Shown here in pieces: positions 9,539 to 18,649 of a DNA stretch of 52,768 bases; the first letter of the stretch is position 1; each line of letters opens with the position of its first letter. The DNA comes from Deltaproteobacteria bacterium (GTDB lineage: Bacteria > Desulfobacterota > GWC2-55-46). Under the pieces are notes generated by a model. The model saw nothing but the letters and a program-made list of their open reading frames with translations, was not told where the DNA came from and did not search any database. The stretch lies in assembly GCA_016212705.1 (NCBI GenBank), contig JACREU010000108.1, forward strand, positions 1-52,768, read 5' to 3'. A program made the translations under genes and the position numbers.

Positions 9539-10402
9539 TTATTTGCCGAAGAGCTTCCAGAGCTTCTTCGCGGTGTCCTTGGCGGCGTCGGTCGAGCTCG
9601 GGGCCGCCCCGGTGGTGGTCGAGGTCTTCTGTCTCGGGGACGATGTGTAGTCGCGCTCGCCGGAGGTATAATCGCGCTCGGAGGCGGTGTAGTCCCTTTC
9701 CTCCTTCGCCTTTTTCCGCGCCGCTTCATCTTTGGCGCGCTTCGCCTCGGCTTCTTTAGCTTTCCTGTCCGCGTCTTCCTGGGCCTTGCGCGCGTCTTCC
9801 TGCGCGCCCCTGAACATGTCCATGACAGAGCCCATGCTGGTATACCCGGCCGGTATCTCGAAGAGCTTCGGGTCCTGTTTGGCTATCTTTACGTTCCTGA
9901 GGTAGTTCTTCATCTTCATTTTCTTGCCGTCGTGCTCGCCCTCGGCCTCGAGCCTGACCATGATGCCGTCTTTCGTCGCCCACATGAGGCCCGTCTGCCG
10001 GTTGCCCTTCTTGTCCGTCATGACGACCTTGTACTTTGTGGTCTTCAAGCCCTCGATGGTGTCGGAGCCTATGACCGTCTGTACGACCTTGTAATCCGAG
10101 AGGTCGTCTGACTTCCTGTCGGCCTTCTCTATCGGGTTCTCCATGTACTTCCTCATATCGGGCATGAGTTGCCAGACGACCTTCTTATCCCGCCTGATGA
10201 TCATTACCATGCCCTCCATGTCCCGCCTTTCCTTCCCGGGCGCGTGGAAGACCGTCGACTTCATCGCCATGCCCTCGGCCTCGAAGTAGGAGTCCGCCGA
10301 GTACTCGACCTTCGGCTCCTCGAACCCCGTTGCTGACGAGGCGTTCGGGAGAAATGAGAGCGCGAGCAGTATGAAAAAAGCGAATGCCTTTTTTAAAGTC
10401 AT
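9539..10402 (-). CDS. Exported DUF4412-like protein with charged coiled region and ERDYT tandem repeats
   Basis: Start reassigned to MTLKKAFAFFILLALSFLPNASS; repeats ERDYTASERDYTSGERDYTSS. Confidence 0.6.
   Translation of the reverse strand: MTLKKAFAFFILLALSFLPNASSATGFEEPKVEYSADSYFEAEGMAMKSTVFHAPGKERRDMEGMVMIIRRDKKVVWQLMPDMRKYMENPIEKADRKSDDLSDYKVVQTVIGSDTIEGLKTTKYKVVMTDKKGNRQTGLMWATKDGIMVRLEAEGEHDGKKMKMKNYLRNVKIAKQDPKLFEIPAGYTSMGSVMDMFRGAQEDARKAQEDADRKAKEAEAKRAKDEAARKKAKEERDYTASERDYTSGERDYTSSPRQKTSTTTGAAPSSTDAAKDTAKKLWKLFGK
9640..9699 (-). repeat. Three ~21-bp coding tandem repeats (ERDYTxx)
   Basis: Directly visible in the translation. Confidence 0.8.
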
Positions 10403-10469
10403 CTTCCCCTCCGTAATCTCAGATGCTGAAGCATGTTTGAGGCGCAATTCACGGCCCCCCTGGCCGTAC

Positions 10470-10922
10470 CTATTCCCTCGGATGCGAGTAGACCCAGAGT
10501 ACCGGACAGGGCGCTTTGTTGGTGACGTTGTAAGAAACGGAATTCCCGAAGAGCTTTTCGACGAGAGAGGCGCGCTCGGTCGCCATTACGATGAGGCTGG
10601 CGTGTTGCTCGAACGCTATCTGGATTATCTCGTAGGCCGTCTCGCCGTCCCGGAGCTCTGTTTTAATGTTCCTGATGCCGCGGGCCCTGAGTTTTTCCGC
10701 CTCCCTGTCAAGGAGTTCCCTGCCATCGTCGAGCCATCGCTGGTGGATCTTCCCCCATTCCTCGGAATCGGTGACGAGTATCGAGGAGTCGTACCATTTG
10801 TGCATGACATAGACGAGTATGAGGCGCGCCCCGGTCAGGCCGCTTAAATACGCGGCCGTCTCCTCGGCCTTGTCCGAGAGGCCCGATTCGTCCAGGGGGC
10901 ATAATATGCACCGGTATTCCAT
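10470..10922 (-). CDS. Universal stress protein (UspA family)
   Basis: MEYRCILCPLDESGLSDKA start; LIVMATERASLVEKLFGNSVSYNVTNKAPCPVLWV tail. Confidence 0.85.
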   Translation of the reverse strand: MEYRCILCPLDESGLSDKAEETAAYLSGLTGARLILVYVMHKWYDSSILVTDSEEWGKIHQRWLDDGRELLDREAEKLRARGIRNIKTELRDGETAYEIIQIAFEQHASLIVMATERASLVEKLFGNSVSYNVTNKAPCPVLWVYSHPRE

Positions 10923-11190
10923 AAGCCGCCTTTTAGGGGCCATCTGAAAATTATTCTTTTTCCTGGACCCTGAAAAGATTTTTCCCGTAGATTATACTCC
11001 AAGGGGGATTTTTTTCCAACCAAATCGGCGCGCCCTCCCGCATACCCGGTCCGGCATCCCGCTATCTGCAAAAAAATAGCCTTTTAAATCATTAGGTTAT
11101 TAAAGACAGGGGCTTTGTTCGAATACCATGAAAAACCACCCCCTGCCTAATAATCCTCTAATCTCCATTGATTATAATGGAAGGCAGGAG

Positions 11191-11226
11191 ATGGACAAAA
11201 AAGCAGATGAGGAGGTAGCGGGATGA
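11191..11226 (+). CDS. Possible 11-aa leader mini-ORF (MDKKADEEVAG)
   Basis: ATG after GGCAGGAG; stop overlaps the start of the next small ORF (ATGA). Confidence 0.35.
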   Translation: MDKKADEEVAG

Positions 11227-11318
11227 GAAGGAGACAGATCACCTTAAGCACGGTTTACGACATTGCGACCATTTCTCTCGCAATAGTGATAGTAGCCGGG
11301 ATGTCGGCCTTGAGCTAA
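11223..11318 (+). CDS. 31-aa small membrane protein MRRRQITLSTVYDIATISLAIVIVAGMSALS
   Basis: RBS AGGAGGTAG, single hydrophobic helix, followed by strong terminator. Confidence 0.65.
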   Translation: MRRRQITLSTVYDIATISLAIVIVAGMSALS

Positions 11319-11343
11319 GAAGGGGACTCGCAGGAGAGTTGAG

Positions 11344-11376
11344 AGGCCGCCGAATCCATTCGGCGGCCTTTTTTTA
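11344..11376 (+). terminator. Intrinsic terminator
   Basis: GGCCGCCGAAT-cc-ATTCGGCGGCC then T-run. Confidence 0.9.
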
Positions 11377-11479
11377 GTGAGGCCCTGTTCGAGGCCTGTT
11401 GGGCGGGGCTTTTAGGCTTATTGCCACGGCAACCGGTTTGTGGTAAAAAGATAGTACTATCCACAAGGAGATACTATAT

Positions 11480-11653
11480 ATGGCGGAGCTCGCAATAGAC
11501 ATAACCTGCCCATCGTGTCAGACTGTCTTCAAGAAAAAGGCGAAGGACCTCAAAAAAGGCGCGGTTGTCAAGTGCCCGAAGTGCGCGGATTCGACGACCA
11601 TTCAGGACGACTACTTTACTGAGATGGTGAAAAATCTGGAGAAGGGCGGGTAG
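11480..11653 (+). CDS. 57-aa zinc-ribbon protein
   Basis: MAELAIDITCPSCQTVFKKKAKDLKKGAVVKCPKCADSTT: two CxxC pairs; RBS AAGGAG. Confidence 0.75.
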   Translation: MAELAIDITCPSCQTVFKKKAKDLKKGAVVKCPKCADSTTIQDDYFTEMVKNLEKGG

Positions 11654-11907
11654 GGCCGGCCCCGTAAGACAGCCCCTTGCCTCGACGGACTTTTTTAGCC
11701 GGAGCCTTTTCCTGCCCCCCGGTCATGTCGAGCGAGTGACTGTCGTCTCAGTCCAGTTCGAAGTGGAGAAGGGATTAGCGTCCCCCTGTTTCATCAAATT
11801 GCTCCAAAAACAGAAAGGCCGCAGAGTGGAGGGGAGTACCCTTCCAAAAAACTCTGAGGCCTTTCTGTTATTACCCTACTCGGCCGGTCTTTCCGGCCCT
11901 TTGTCAG

Positions 11908-12087
11908 CTATTTCTTGTGCTCAGCAGGGGCGGGTGCCGCTGGAGCGGGCGCCGGCGCAACCGCAGGCGCGGTCTCCGCAGGGGCTACTACGGCCGGTGC
12001 CGGTGCCGGTGCTTCCTGCTTCTTGCAGGCGGTAAACGAGGCCAGCACGAACATGGATCCAATTGCGAGCATTGCGATTTTCTTCAT
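11908..12087 (-). CDS. 59-aa Pro/Ala-rich exported (possible lipoprotein)
   Basis: MKKIAMLAIGSMFVLASFTACKKQEAPAPAPAVVAPAETAPAVAPAPAPAAPAPAEHKK; RBS AGGAG upstream; plus-strand ORFs here look spurious. Confidence 0.7.
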   Translation of the reverse strand: MKKIAMLAIGSMFVLASFTACKKQEAPAPAPAVVAPAETAPAVAPAPAPAAPAPAEHKK

Positions 12088-12314
12088 TTCTCACTCCTCC
12101 TATAAGGTAAAATAAAATTTTGAATTGTAATGATAGTCGGCAAAGGCCCCCTTGTCAAACCAAATTTTTGACTTTTTTCGTTTGAGAGGCCGATAAAGGG
12201 CTCTTTGGTAGCCGCCCCGCCACTCTTCCTTTTCAGCCCCTCCAACTAAAAAAGTGTGAAAAAACAATTAGTTATAGTGCAAGAATCGGCCTGAGGCGAG
12301 GGTCGTCCGGCTAC

Positions 12315-12330
12315 TGGCATAAAAATTGCT
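12315..12330 (+). promoter_or_regulatory. Putative sigma-54 (-24/-12) promoter upstream of MCP
   Basis: TGGCATAAAAATTGCT, with GG-N10-GC spacing. Confidence 0.65.
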
Positions 12331-12470
12331 TAATATTTTCTACATTACGCCGAAAATACAATATATCAAGAAAATCCAGCGGGGAAGGGCTTTTGGGGCT
12401 GTTGTTCAAGCGGGCTTTGGGCTCGTCCATTATAGCGGTAAGCTGAAGACTTAAAAACGAGAGGTGGATA

Positions 12471-14522
12471 TTGAAGATCAAACACAAGTTTCTGGCTATC
12501 TTCGTACTCCTCATCCTCCTCGGCTTGAGCGTGAACAGCTACATAAACTTCAAGACCACTGAGACGGCCGTGGTCCAGAACGCGATCAAGTCGATGGAGA
12601 ACGAGCTCGAAGGGGTGTCGCACCGCATAAACGCCTTCCACGAGAAGGCCGGGGGGAACCTCATATTCGCGCTGAACTACCCGGTCTTCAAGGAATACTT
12701 CTCGCTCCCGGAGACAAAGGCCGGGAACAGGTACAACGCCGGGAAGGTCATACAGTTCACACCTGACCAGAGGCGGCTCAAAAAGAAGATAGACGACTGG
12801 ACGCTCTTCGTCCAGTCCAAGTTCCCGGTCGCCGAGACCTGCGTCATAGATTCGACCGGCCAGGAGCACTCGAGGATAACATTCGGAGAGATAGCGCCTG
12901 ACGACGATTTCTCCAGCGAGGAGAACTCCGCCCCGTTCTTCGACCCGACGATGAGGCTCGCCAAAGGCGAGTTCCACGTGGCGTATCCGTATATGTCCGC
13001 CGACGCCCACAAGTGGGTCTTTTCGTACACATCTCCCATAGCCCTCGACGACGGGACGAGGCCGGGGTTCTACCACTTCGAGATACCCATATCCTACTTC
13101 CAGGAGACGGTCGCCGAGAACACCTCCGGGAGGACCTTCGTCATCGACCCAGCGGGCATTATAGTCGCGGACAGCAGGAACAAGATCAGCATAGACCTTA
13201 AGGGCGACGCGGGCGCACAGGACGCGGTCCACAGCCTGAAAGACTATCTGCCTTCGGTCGATACCATATCGAAGGACGCCGCGTTTACGGGGATCCTCGC
13301 CGCCATGAAGTCCGGCAGGGGCGGCCACGGCGCCTTTGATTTGAACGGCGAGACGCACTACCTCGTTTACAGGCAGCTGTCGACCTTCAACTGGTCGGTC
13401 GCGCAGTTGAAGTCGTACTCCGAGCTCCTTGAGGGCAAGTCCTCGCTCGGGAAGATAAAACAGACGATACTCATTACCGTCATTGTGACGCTCGCGATAG
13501 CGATAGCCGTGATCTTCATCGTCTCCGACAGGATAACGAAGCCGCTTCTGCACCTTACGGACGCGGTGAAAGAGATCGCAGGAGGCAACCTCAACGTAAA
13601 GTTGCCCGAGATAAGGTCCAGAGACGAGATAGCGGATTTGAATGCCGCGATGGGCGAGATGGTCGGCAAGCTCAAGGAGATAGTGAGCGACGTCGAGATC
13701 GCCGCCGAAAAGGTCACCGAGGCGAGCGGCGAAATACAGGCCAACTCCGACTCGATGTCCGAGGGGATGTCAAAGCAGGCCGCGAAGGCCACTCAGATAG
13801 CGACCGCCTCGGAGGAGATGTCGCATACGATAATCGAGATAGCCAACAACACCTCTTCCATCGCCTCCACGGTGTCGCGCGCGAGCTCTCTCGCCGAAGA
13901 GGGCGAGAAGATCGTCGAGAGGTCGATAAGCGAAGTCAGGGCGATTTCAGAGATGGTCGGGGTCCTCGCGAGGAACATCGAGTCCCTGGGCGACCGCTCC
14001 CAGCAGATAGGAAAGATAGTCGGCGTCATAAACGATATAGCCGAGCAGACGAACCTCCTGGCTTTAAACGCCGCGATAGAGGCGGCGCGCGCCGGCGAGC
14101 AGGGCAGGGGGTTCGCGGTCGTGGCCGACGAGGTCCGCAACCTCTCGGAGAGGACGGCGAAGTCCACGACGCAGATAAACGCCATGATAAAGACGATACA
14201 GGGCGAGGTGCAGGCCGCGATAACCTCGATGGATGAAGGCGCGAAAAAGGTCGGCGACGGGGTCGAGTACTCGGTCCAGGCAGGCCGGGCCCTCGGGAAC
14301 ATCGTGGACAGCGTTAAGAACCTGAACTCAATGGTCGAGCAGATAGCCACGGCTACGACTCAGCTTACGAGCGTCTCCGAGCAGATAAACATGGATATCG
14401 GGTCGGTAGCCGCTTTCTCCAGCGACATATCTTCCGGCGCCGAGCAGATAAGCGGCGCGACCGGCGCGCTGACGGGCCTTTCAGGCTCGCTCCAGCAGGC
14501 GATAGGGAGGTTCAAGGTTTAA
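12471..14522 (+). CDS. Methyl-accepting chemotaxis protein with periplasmic Cache-type sensor and HAMP
   Basis: TTG start; IVGVINDIAEQTNLLALNAAIEAARAGEQGRGFAVVADEVRNLSERT hairpin signature. Confidence 0.95.
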   Translation: MKIKHKFLAIFVLLILLGLSVNSYINFKTTETAVVQNAIKSMENELEGVSHRINAFHEKAGGNLIFALNYPVFKEYFSLPETKAGNRYNAGKVIQFTPDQRRLKKKIDDWTLFVQSKFPVAETCVIDSTGQEHSRITFGEIAPDDDFSSEENSAPFFDPTMRLAKGEFHVAYPYMSADAHKWVFSYTSPIALDDGTRPGFYHFEIPISYFQETVAENTSGRTFVIDPAGIIVADSRNKISIDLKGDAGAQDAVHSLKDYLPSVDTISKDAAFTGILAAMKSGRGGHGAFDLNGETHYLVYRQLSTFNWSVAQLKSYSELLEGKSSLGKIKQTILITVIVTLAIAIAVIFIVSDRITKPLLHLTDAVKEIAGGNLNVKLPEIRSRDEIADLNAAMGEMVGKLKEIVSDVEIAAEKVTEASGEIQANSDSMSEGMSKQAAKATQIATASEEMSHTIIEIANNTSSIASTVSRASSLAEEGEKIVERSISEVRAISEMVGVLARNIESLGDRSQQIGKIVGVINDIAEQTNLLALNAAIEAARAGEQGRGFAVVADEVRNLSERTAKSTTQINAMIKTIQGEVQAAITSMDEGAKKVGDGVEYSVQAGRALGNIVDSVKNLNSMVEQIATATTQLTSVSEQINMDIGSVAAFSSDISSGAEQISGATGALTGLSGSLQQAIGRFKV

Positions 14523-14543
14523 GGTTTATGAAGGCCGGGACCG

Positions 14544-14578
14544 GCGCGCCCCTCGAAAGAGGGGCGCGCTTTTTTTTG
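14544..14578 (+). terminator. Intrinsic terminator
   Basis: GCGCGCCCCTC-gaaa-GAGGGGCGCGC then T8. Confidence 0.92.
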
Positions 14579-14822
14579 GTGTAATGGCGCGGCAACGCGT
14601 CCTTCTTTCGCCTATGCCGCTCATCTTCCCGTGTCTTTCAGTCCCGCCCTTTCATCTCTCCCGGATGTAACGAGCCATCCTTCTTCAACCGCCTTTGGCG
14701 GCAACTCAAGGATCCAGCCGTCCATTGGCCGGGCCGCCCCCTATGCGGCGCGGCCCTGAAAAAACATTTTGCGGTATAATCAAGGGAAGGGTTTTATCAA
14801 ATCCGGGCGCACAGGGGTTATT

Positions 14823-17036
14823 ATGGCAGACGATTGGAAGGGGCGCAAGTCCGGAGCAGACAGCCCGTGGGACGGACTGCGCCAAAACGGTTCTCCGCTC
14901 CGTATCATCCTCATAACCGCGGCCTCGGTATTCCTCGCCGAGGCGCTCGTAATGGTCGTCATCTACGCGGCCGGGCTCACCTATCCCTTAAACGTCATAT
15001 TCGACCCGGCCCTCCTCGTGATTTTCCTCGTCCCCTCCCTCTACTTTTTTCTCTTCAGGCCTGTCCTGGAGATGGTCAGGATGAGGCGCCGGGCGGAAAG
15101 GGAGCTCAAGGAGGAGCGGGACAATTTTCAGAAGTACCTCGACATAGCCGGCGTCATGGTCCTCGTCCTCGACGGGGCGGGCAGGATAAAGCTCATGAAC
15201 AAGCGCGGGTGCGGCATACTCGGCTACTCAGAGAGGGAACTCATCGGCATGGACTGGTTCCGCTTCGTGCCGGAGAGGATGAGGGGCGAGGTCAGGGCGG
15301 TCTTCAATAATCTCGTTGGAGGGGAGTCCGAACTGGAGGGGTACTTCGAGAACCCGGTGCTGACGAGGGCGGGAGACGAGAGGACGATACTCTGGCACAA
15401 TATAATCTTAAGGGAAGGCGGCGTGATAACCGGGGTATTGAGCTCCGGAGAGGACATAACCGAGAGGAAGAGGACCGAGAGGACCCTTAAGGAGAGCGAG
15501 CGCAGGTACAGGCAGATACACAACACCGCCTTCGACGCGATGATAGTCTCCGACACCGGGGACAGGGTAATCGACTGCAACCCGTCAGCCGAAGCGATAT
15601 TCGGGTATCAGAGGGACGAGCTCATAGGCATGGAGCTTGTAAGTCTCATGCCGGAGAAGTACAGGCAACGCCACAAGGAGGGGGTCAAGTGGTTCCTCGA
15701 TACCGGTGTAAGCACGATACAGGGGACGGTGGTGGAGATGGAGGGGCTTCGCAAGAACCGCGAGGTATTCCCGATTGAGCTTGTCGTCAACAGCTTCACC
15801 ATAGGAGGCCGGATAAACTTCACCGGGACCATAAGGGACATAACCGAGAGGAAGCGCTCTGAGATGGAGAAGGAGAGGCTCCAGGCCCGGATAAACCAGG
15901 CCCAGAAGATGGAGGCGATAGGGAGGTTCGCCGGCGGCATAGCACACGACTTCAACAACGTCCTTACGGCCATAAGGGGGAACGCGGAGCTCGCCCTCGA
16001 GGACGCGCAGAGGTCCGGGCCGCTCTATCAGAGGCTCGACGGCATCATACTCTCGGTGATGCTCGCCTCAAAGCTGACGAAACAGCTCCTGCTCTTCAGC
16101 CGCAACCACCCCTTCGAGCTCGTCCTCCTGGACGTGAACAAGGTCATAGAGGACCTCCTCATAATAATAACGAGGCTCATAGGAGACGAGGTTTCCGTCA
16201 GAACCGAGCTCGAGCCGGGCGTCTGGCCCGTCAACGCGGACGAGGGCAGTCTCGAACAGGTGATTATGAACCTCGCGGTGAACGCCCGCGACGCCATGCC
16301 CGGGGGCGGGGGCCTCTTCATAAAGACCGAGAGTGTTGTCGTCTCTCCCGGTGACGCGATGCTCATGCCCGGCTCAAAACCAGGGGAGATGGTCCGCATT
16401 ACGGTAAGGGACACAGGGGTCGGCATGGAGAAGGAGGTGGCCGAGCGCATATTCGAGCCCTTCTTCACTACTAAGGAGCCCGGCAGGGGCACAGGCTTCG
16501 GGCTCGCCGTCGTATACGGGATAGTGAGACAGCACGGGGGGTGGATATCCGTTGAGAGCGCGCCGGGGAAGGGGACTACGTTCCTTGTCTATATGCCTGC
16601 GTTTATCGGGGAAAGGCGGCTGGAGCCGGACCGCGGGGGTGGCGTCCTCGACGGGAAAGGGGAGCGGGTTTTGCTAGTCGAGGACGATTTTAAGGCGAGA
16701 GACTTTGCCAAAACGGCCCTCCAGGAGCATGGCTACGCTGTTGCAGAGGCGTCGATTGTAAAGGACGCGACAGACATCTTCGAGAACGGCGGCGTCTTCG
16801 ACCTTGTCATCTCCGACATGGCGCTCCCCGACAGGACCGGGTTCGACCTTGCGGAATACGCGGTGGCGAGGAACCCGAAGACGGCAATCGTCCTTATGGG
16901 CGGCTTTATCGACATGAAGACACAGTGGCCGGTATTGGTCGAGAAGGGGTATGCCTTTCTGCAAAAGCCCTATTCCCTCGGCGGCCTCTTAAAGACGGTT
17001 AAGACGGCGCTCGCGCAGAGGAGGGAGGGCAGGTAG
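14823..17036 (+). CDS. Membrane PAS-PAS hybrid histidine kinase with C-terminal receiver
   Basis: ATG 14823 chosen over TTG 14769; [20 protein letters not shown]-box, HATPase N/G boxes, REC-like C-terminus. Confidence 0.92.
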   Translation: MADDWKGRKSGADSPWDGLRQNGSPLRIILITAASVFLAEALVMVVIYAAGLTYPLNVIFDPALLVIFLVPSLYFFLFRPVLEMVRMRRRAERELKEERDNFQKYLDIAGVMVLVLDGAGRIKLMNKRGCGILGYSERELIGMDWFRFVPERMRGEVRAVFNNLVGGESELEGYFENPVLTRAGDERTILWHNIILREGGVITGVLSSGEDITERKRTERTLKESERRYRQIHNTAFDAMIVSDTGDRVIDCNPSAEAIFGYQRDELIGMELVSLMPEKYRQRHKEGVKWFLDTGVSTIQGTVVEMEGLRKNREVFPIELVVNSFTIGGRINFTGTIRDITERKRSEMEKERLQARINQAQKMEAIGRFAGGIAHDFNNVLTAIRGNAELALEDAQRSGPLYQRLDGIILSVMLASKLTKQLLLFSRNHPFELVLLDVNKVIEDLLIIITRLIGDEVSVRTELEPGVWPVNADEGSLEQVIMNLAVNARDAMPGGGGLFIKTESVVVSPGDAMLMPGSKPGEMVRITVRDTGVGMEKEVAERIFEPFFTTKEPGRGTGFGLAVVYGIVRQHGGWISVESAPGKGTTFLVYMPAFIGERRLEPDRGGGVLDGKGERVLLVEDDFKARDFAKTALQEHGYAVAEASIVKDATDIFENGGVFDLVISDMALPDRTGFDLAEYAVARNPKTAIVLMGGFIDMKTQWPVLVEKGYAFLQKPYSLGGLLKTVKTALAQRREGR

Positions 17037-17067
17037 AGTTTTGTTACGCAGGTTTTGAACTTTTTCT

Positions 17068-17094
17068 GGTTCAGGTCTGCGACCTGAACCTTTT
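17068..17094. terminator. Intrinsic terminator
   Basis: GGTTCAGGTC-tgc-GACCTGAACC-TTTT. Confidence 0.85.
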
Positions 17095-17327
17095 GATTTG
17101 TGACCCGATATACGCTTGATGGGCAATTCCAAATTTATTTCTGCTAAAAGCCTTTTACGCCCTGCCGGGTTTTTTTCGGCATGGGGATTCGCTCCCGTCG
17201 CCCTCTCCCGCCCACGCACTCGCCACTTGAGCGCTTCGCGTCAATCTCCCTCGGCTCGCGCGTCACTTCCTTCCTTAAGGTCGCTTCACCCTATGTCTGG
17301 GATTTTTGAAAAACAAAAAACCCGCAA

Positions 17328-17373
17328 GAAGTTCCCCCTCTCCCCTTGTGGGAGAGGGCGGGGGTGAGGGGGA
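17328..17373. repeat. ctccccttgtgggagagggcgggggtgaggggg dispersed repeat, copy 2
   Basis: Shares core with 7325-7371. Confidence 0.6.
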
Positions 17374-17460
17374 ACTCGCCGGACTGGCAAAGTTCTTGTC
17401 GAGACGATTAGTTTACCCTAACCTCAATAGCTTCCGAAGAACTCTGGCGCCGCGCCGAGC

Positions 17461-17524
17461 GGATGGGGGAGGAAAAAAGCGCCAGGAGCCCCTGCGCGAA
17501 AAGCGCGCAAAAGGGCCTTGGGCG
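17461..17524 (-). repeat. Dispersed ~70-bp repeat, copy A
   Basis: Reverse complement gcccaaggcccttttgcgcgc...gcaggggctcctggcgcttttttcctcccc aligns with copies at 23254 and 52651. Confidence 0.7.
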
Positions 17525-17592
17525 GAAGCTCCGACCAATCCGTACAAGCGTATATTCGAGTTTATGTGAGAGCTGGTAAAAGACTCTTCCGC

Positions 17593-18327
17593 CTAATTGC
17601 CGGCGATGTGCAAGGGGGTCGGCCCGCCGATTATCCATCCGTTCTCGCGGGCGCTGAAGTGGTTTGATTTGCCGATGATGATGTGGTCGTGGACGATGAT
17701 ATCGACCGCGAGCGCGGCCCTGTCGAGCGTCTTTGTCAGCTGGCGGTCGACGCCTGAAGGGGTCGAGTCCCCGCTCGGGTGGTTGTGGACGAAGATGACG
17801 GCCTTCGCGTTGTGCTTGAACGCCTTTTCTATCGCCTTCCTCGGGTAGACGACCGTCTGGTTTATCGTCCCTTCATGGAGGGTCTCTATGGCGATGAGCT
17901 CGTTTCTTGAATTGAGATAGATGGCCAGGAACTTTTCGACCCGCTCTCCGGAGAGCGTCAGGTTCAGGTAATCGAGGACGTCCCCCGGGTTCCTTATGAG
18001 GTCCTTGCCCGAGAGCCGCTCCCTCAGATACACACCGGCCATGTCCTTTACGAGCCTTATGAGGAGCGCGGCGTTCTCGCCCATGCCGGGTACGTTTTTG
18101 AGGTCTTCCTGCGAGGCGTCAAAGACCGCCCTGAACGATTTGAACCGCGCTATGAGCGCTCCCGCAAGCGCCTTTATGTCTTTTCCGGGGACGGCGTACG
18201 CAAGGAGGAGTTCGAGTATCTCGAGGTTGTGGAAGGAGTCAAGCGAGCCGGCCTTGAAACGCTCCTTGAGCCTCTTCTTGCGCTCTTTGTCCGCCTCTGT
18301 CTTTTCAGCCGTGGATGGTTTTATCAT
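17593..18327 (-). CDS. radC: RadC family (JAMM/MPN+) protein
   Basis: HNHPSGDSTPS, HDHIIIG, N-terminal HhH region. Confidence 0.93.
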   Translation of the reverse strand: MIKPSTAEKTEADKERKKRLKERFKAGSLDSFHNLEILELLLAYAVPGKDIKALAGALIARFKSFRAVFDASQEDLKNVPGMGENAALLIRLVKDMAGVYLRERLSGKDLIRNPGDVLDYLNLTLSGERVEKFLAIYLNSRNELIAIETLHEGTINQTVVYPRKAIEKAFKHNAKAVIFVHNHPSGDSTPSGVDRQLTKTLDRAALAVDIIVHDHIIIGKSNHFSARENGWIIGGPTPLHIAGN

Positions 18328-18402
18328 TGATGGTCTCGCGGCAAGGTCAGGCTTGCGCCTGGTTAATGGGCTGACCTTGCTCTGATGTCAAAGTGTCTGG
18401 AT

Positions 18403-18408
18403 AGTATA
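18403..18408 (-). promoter_or_regulatory. Putative -10 element (TATACT) upstream of radC
   Basis: Reverse complement of AGTATA; ~34 bp from the palindrome centre. Confidence 0.45.
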
Positions 18409-18425
18409 ATAATTTCAAATACCTT

Positions 18426-18453
18426 TTTCGCCTGTACCAAGGTACAGGCGAAA
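18426..18453. promoter_or_regulatory. Perfect 28-bp palindrome, lux-box-like
   Basis: TTTCGCCTGTACC-aa-GGTACAGGCGAAA; core CCTGTACCAAGGTACAGG resembles LuxR-family operators. Confidence 0.7.
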
Positions 18454-18649
18454 TCTTTTATATTACTTAATGGCGGGTTTATCCTCCGGCCCTCATGTCT
18501 CCATAGTAGATTCATGCAGGGCGTTTTATCAAGCGTTGCAGGGGCGCCGCATCGACTATTTCCATGCGTCGTGAATAAGGTTTGAGCAAGGCCCGGGTGA
18601 ACGGCGGAGCGGGCATGGCGGCCGTCCGCCATGCCGGGCCGGGTGAACG

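Noticed and set aside
11908-12115. Plus-strand A/G-rich ORFs (e.g. 11915..12115)
   Set aside because: Mirror of the Pro/Ala-rich minus-strand small protein, which has an RBS and signal-like start.
12366-13553. 395-aa minus ORF opposite the MCP gene
   Set aside because: Low-complexity V/E/R/Y/L composition typical of antisense shadow of GAG/CTC-rich coding; no motifs; plus strand encodes a clear MCP.
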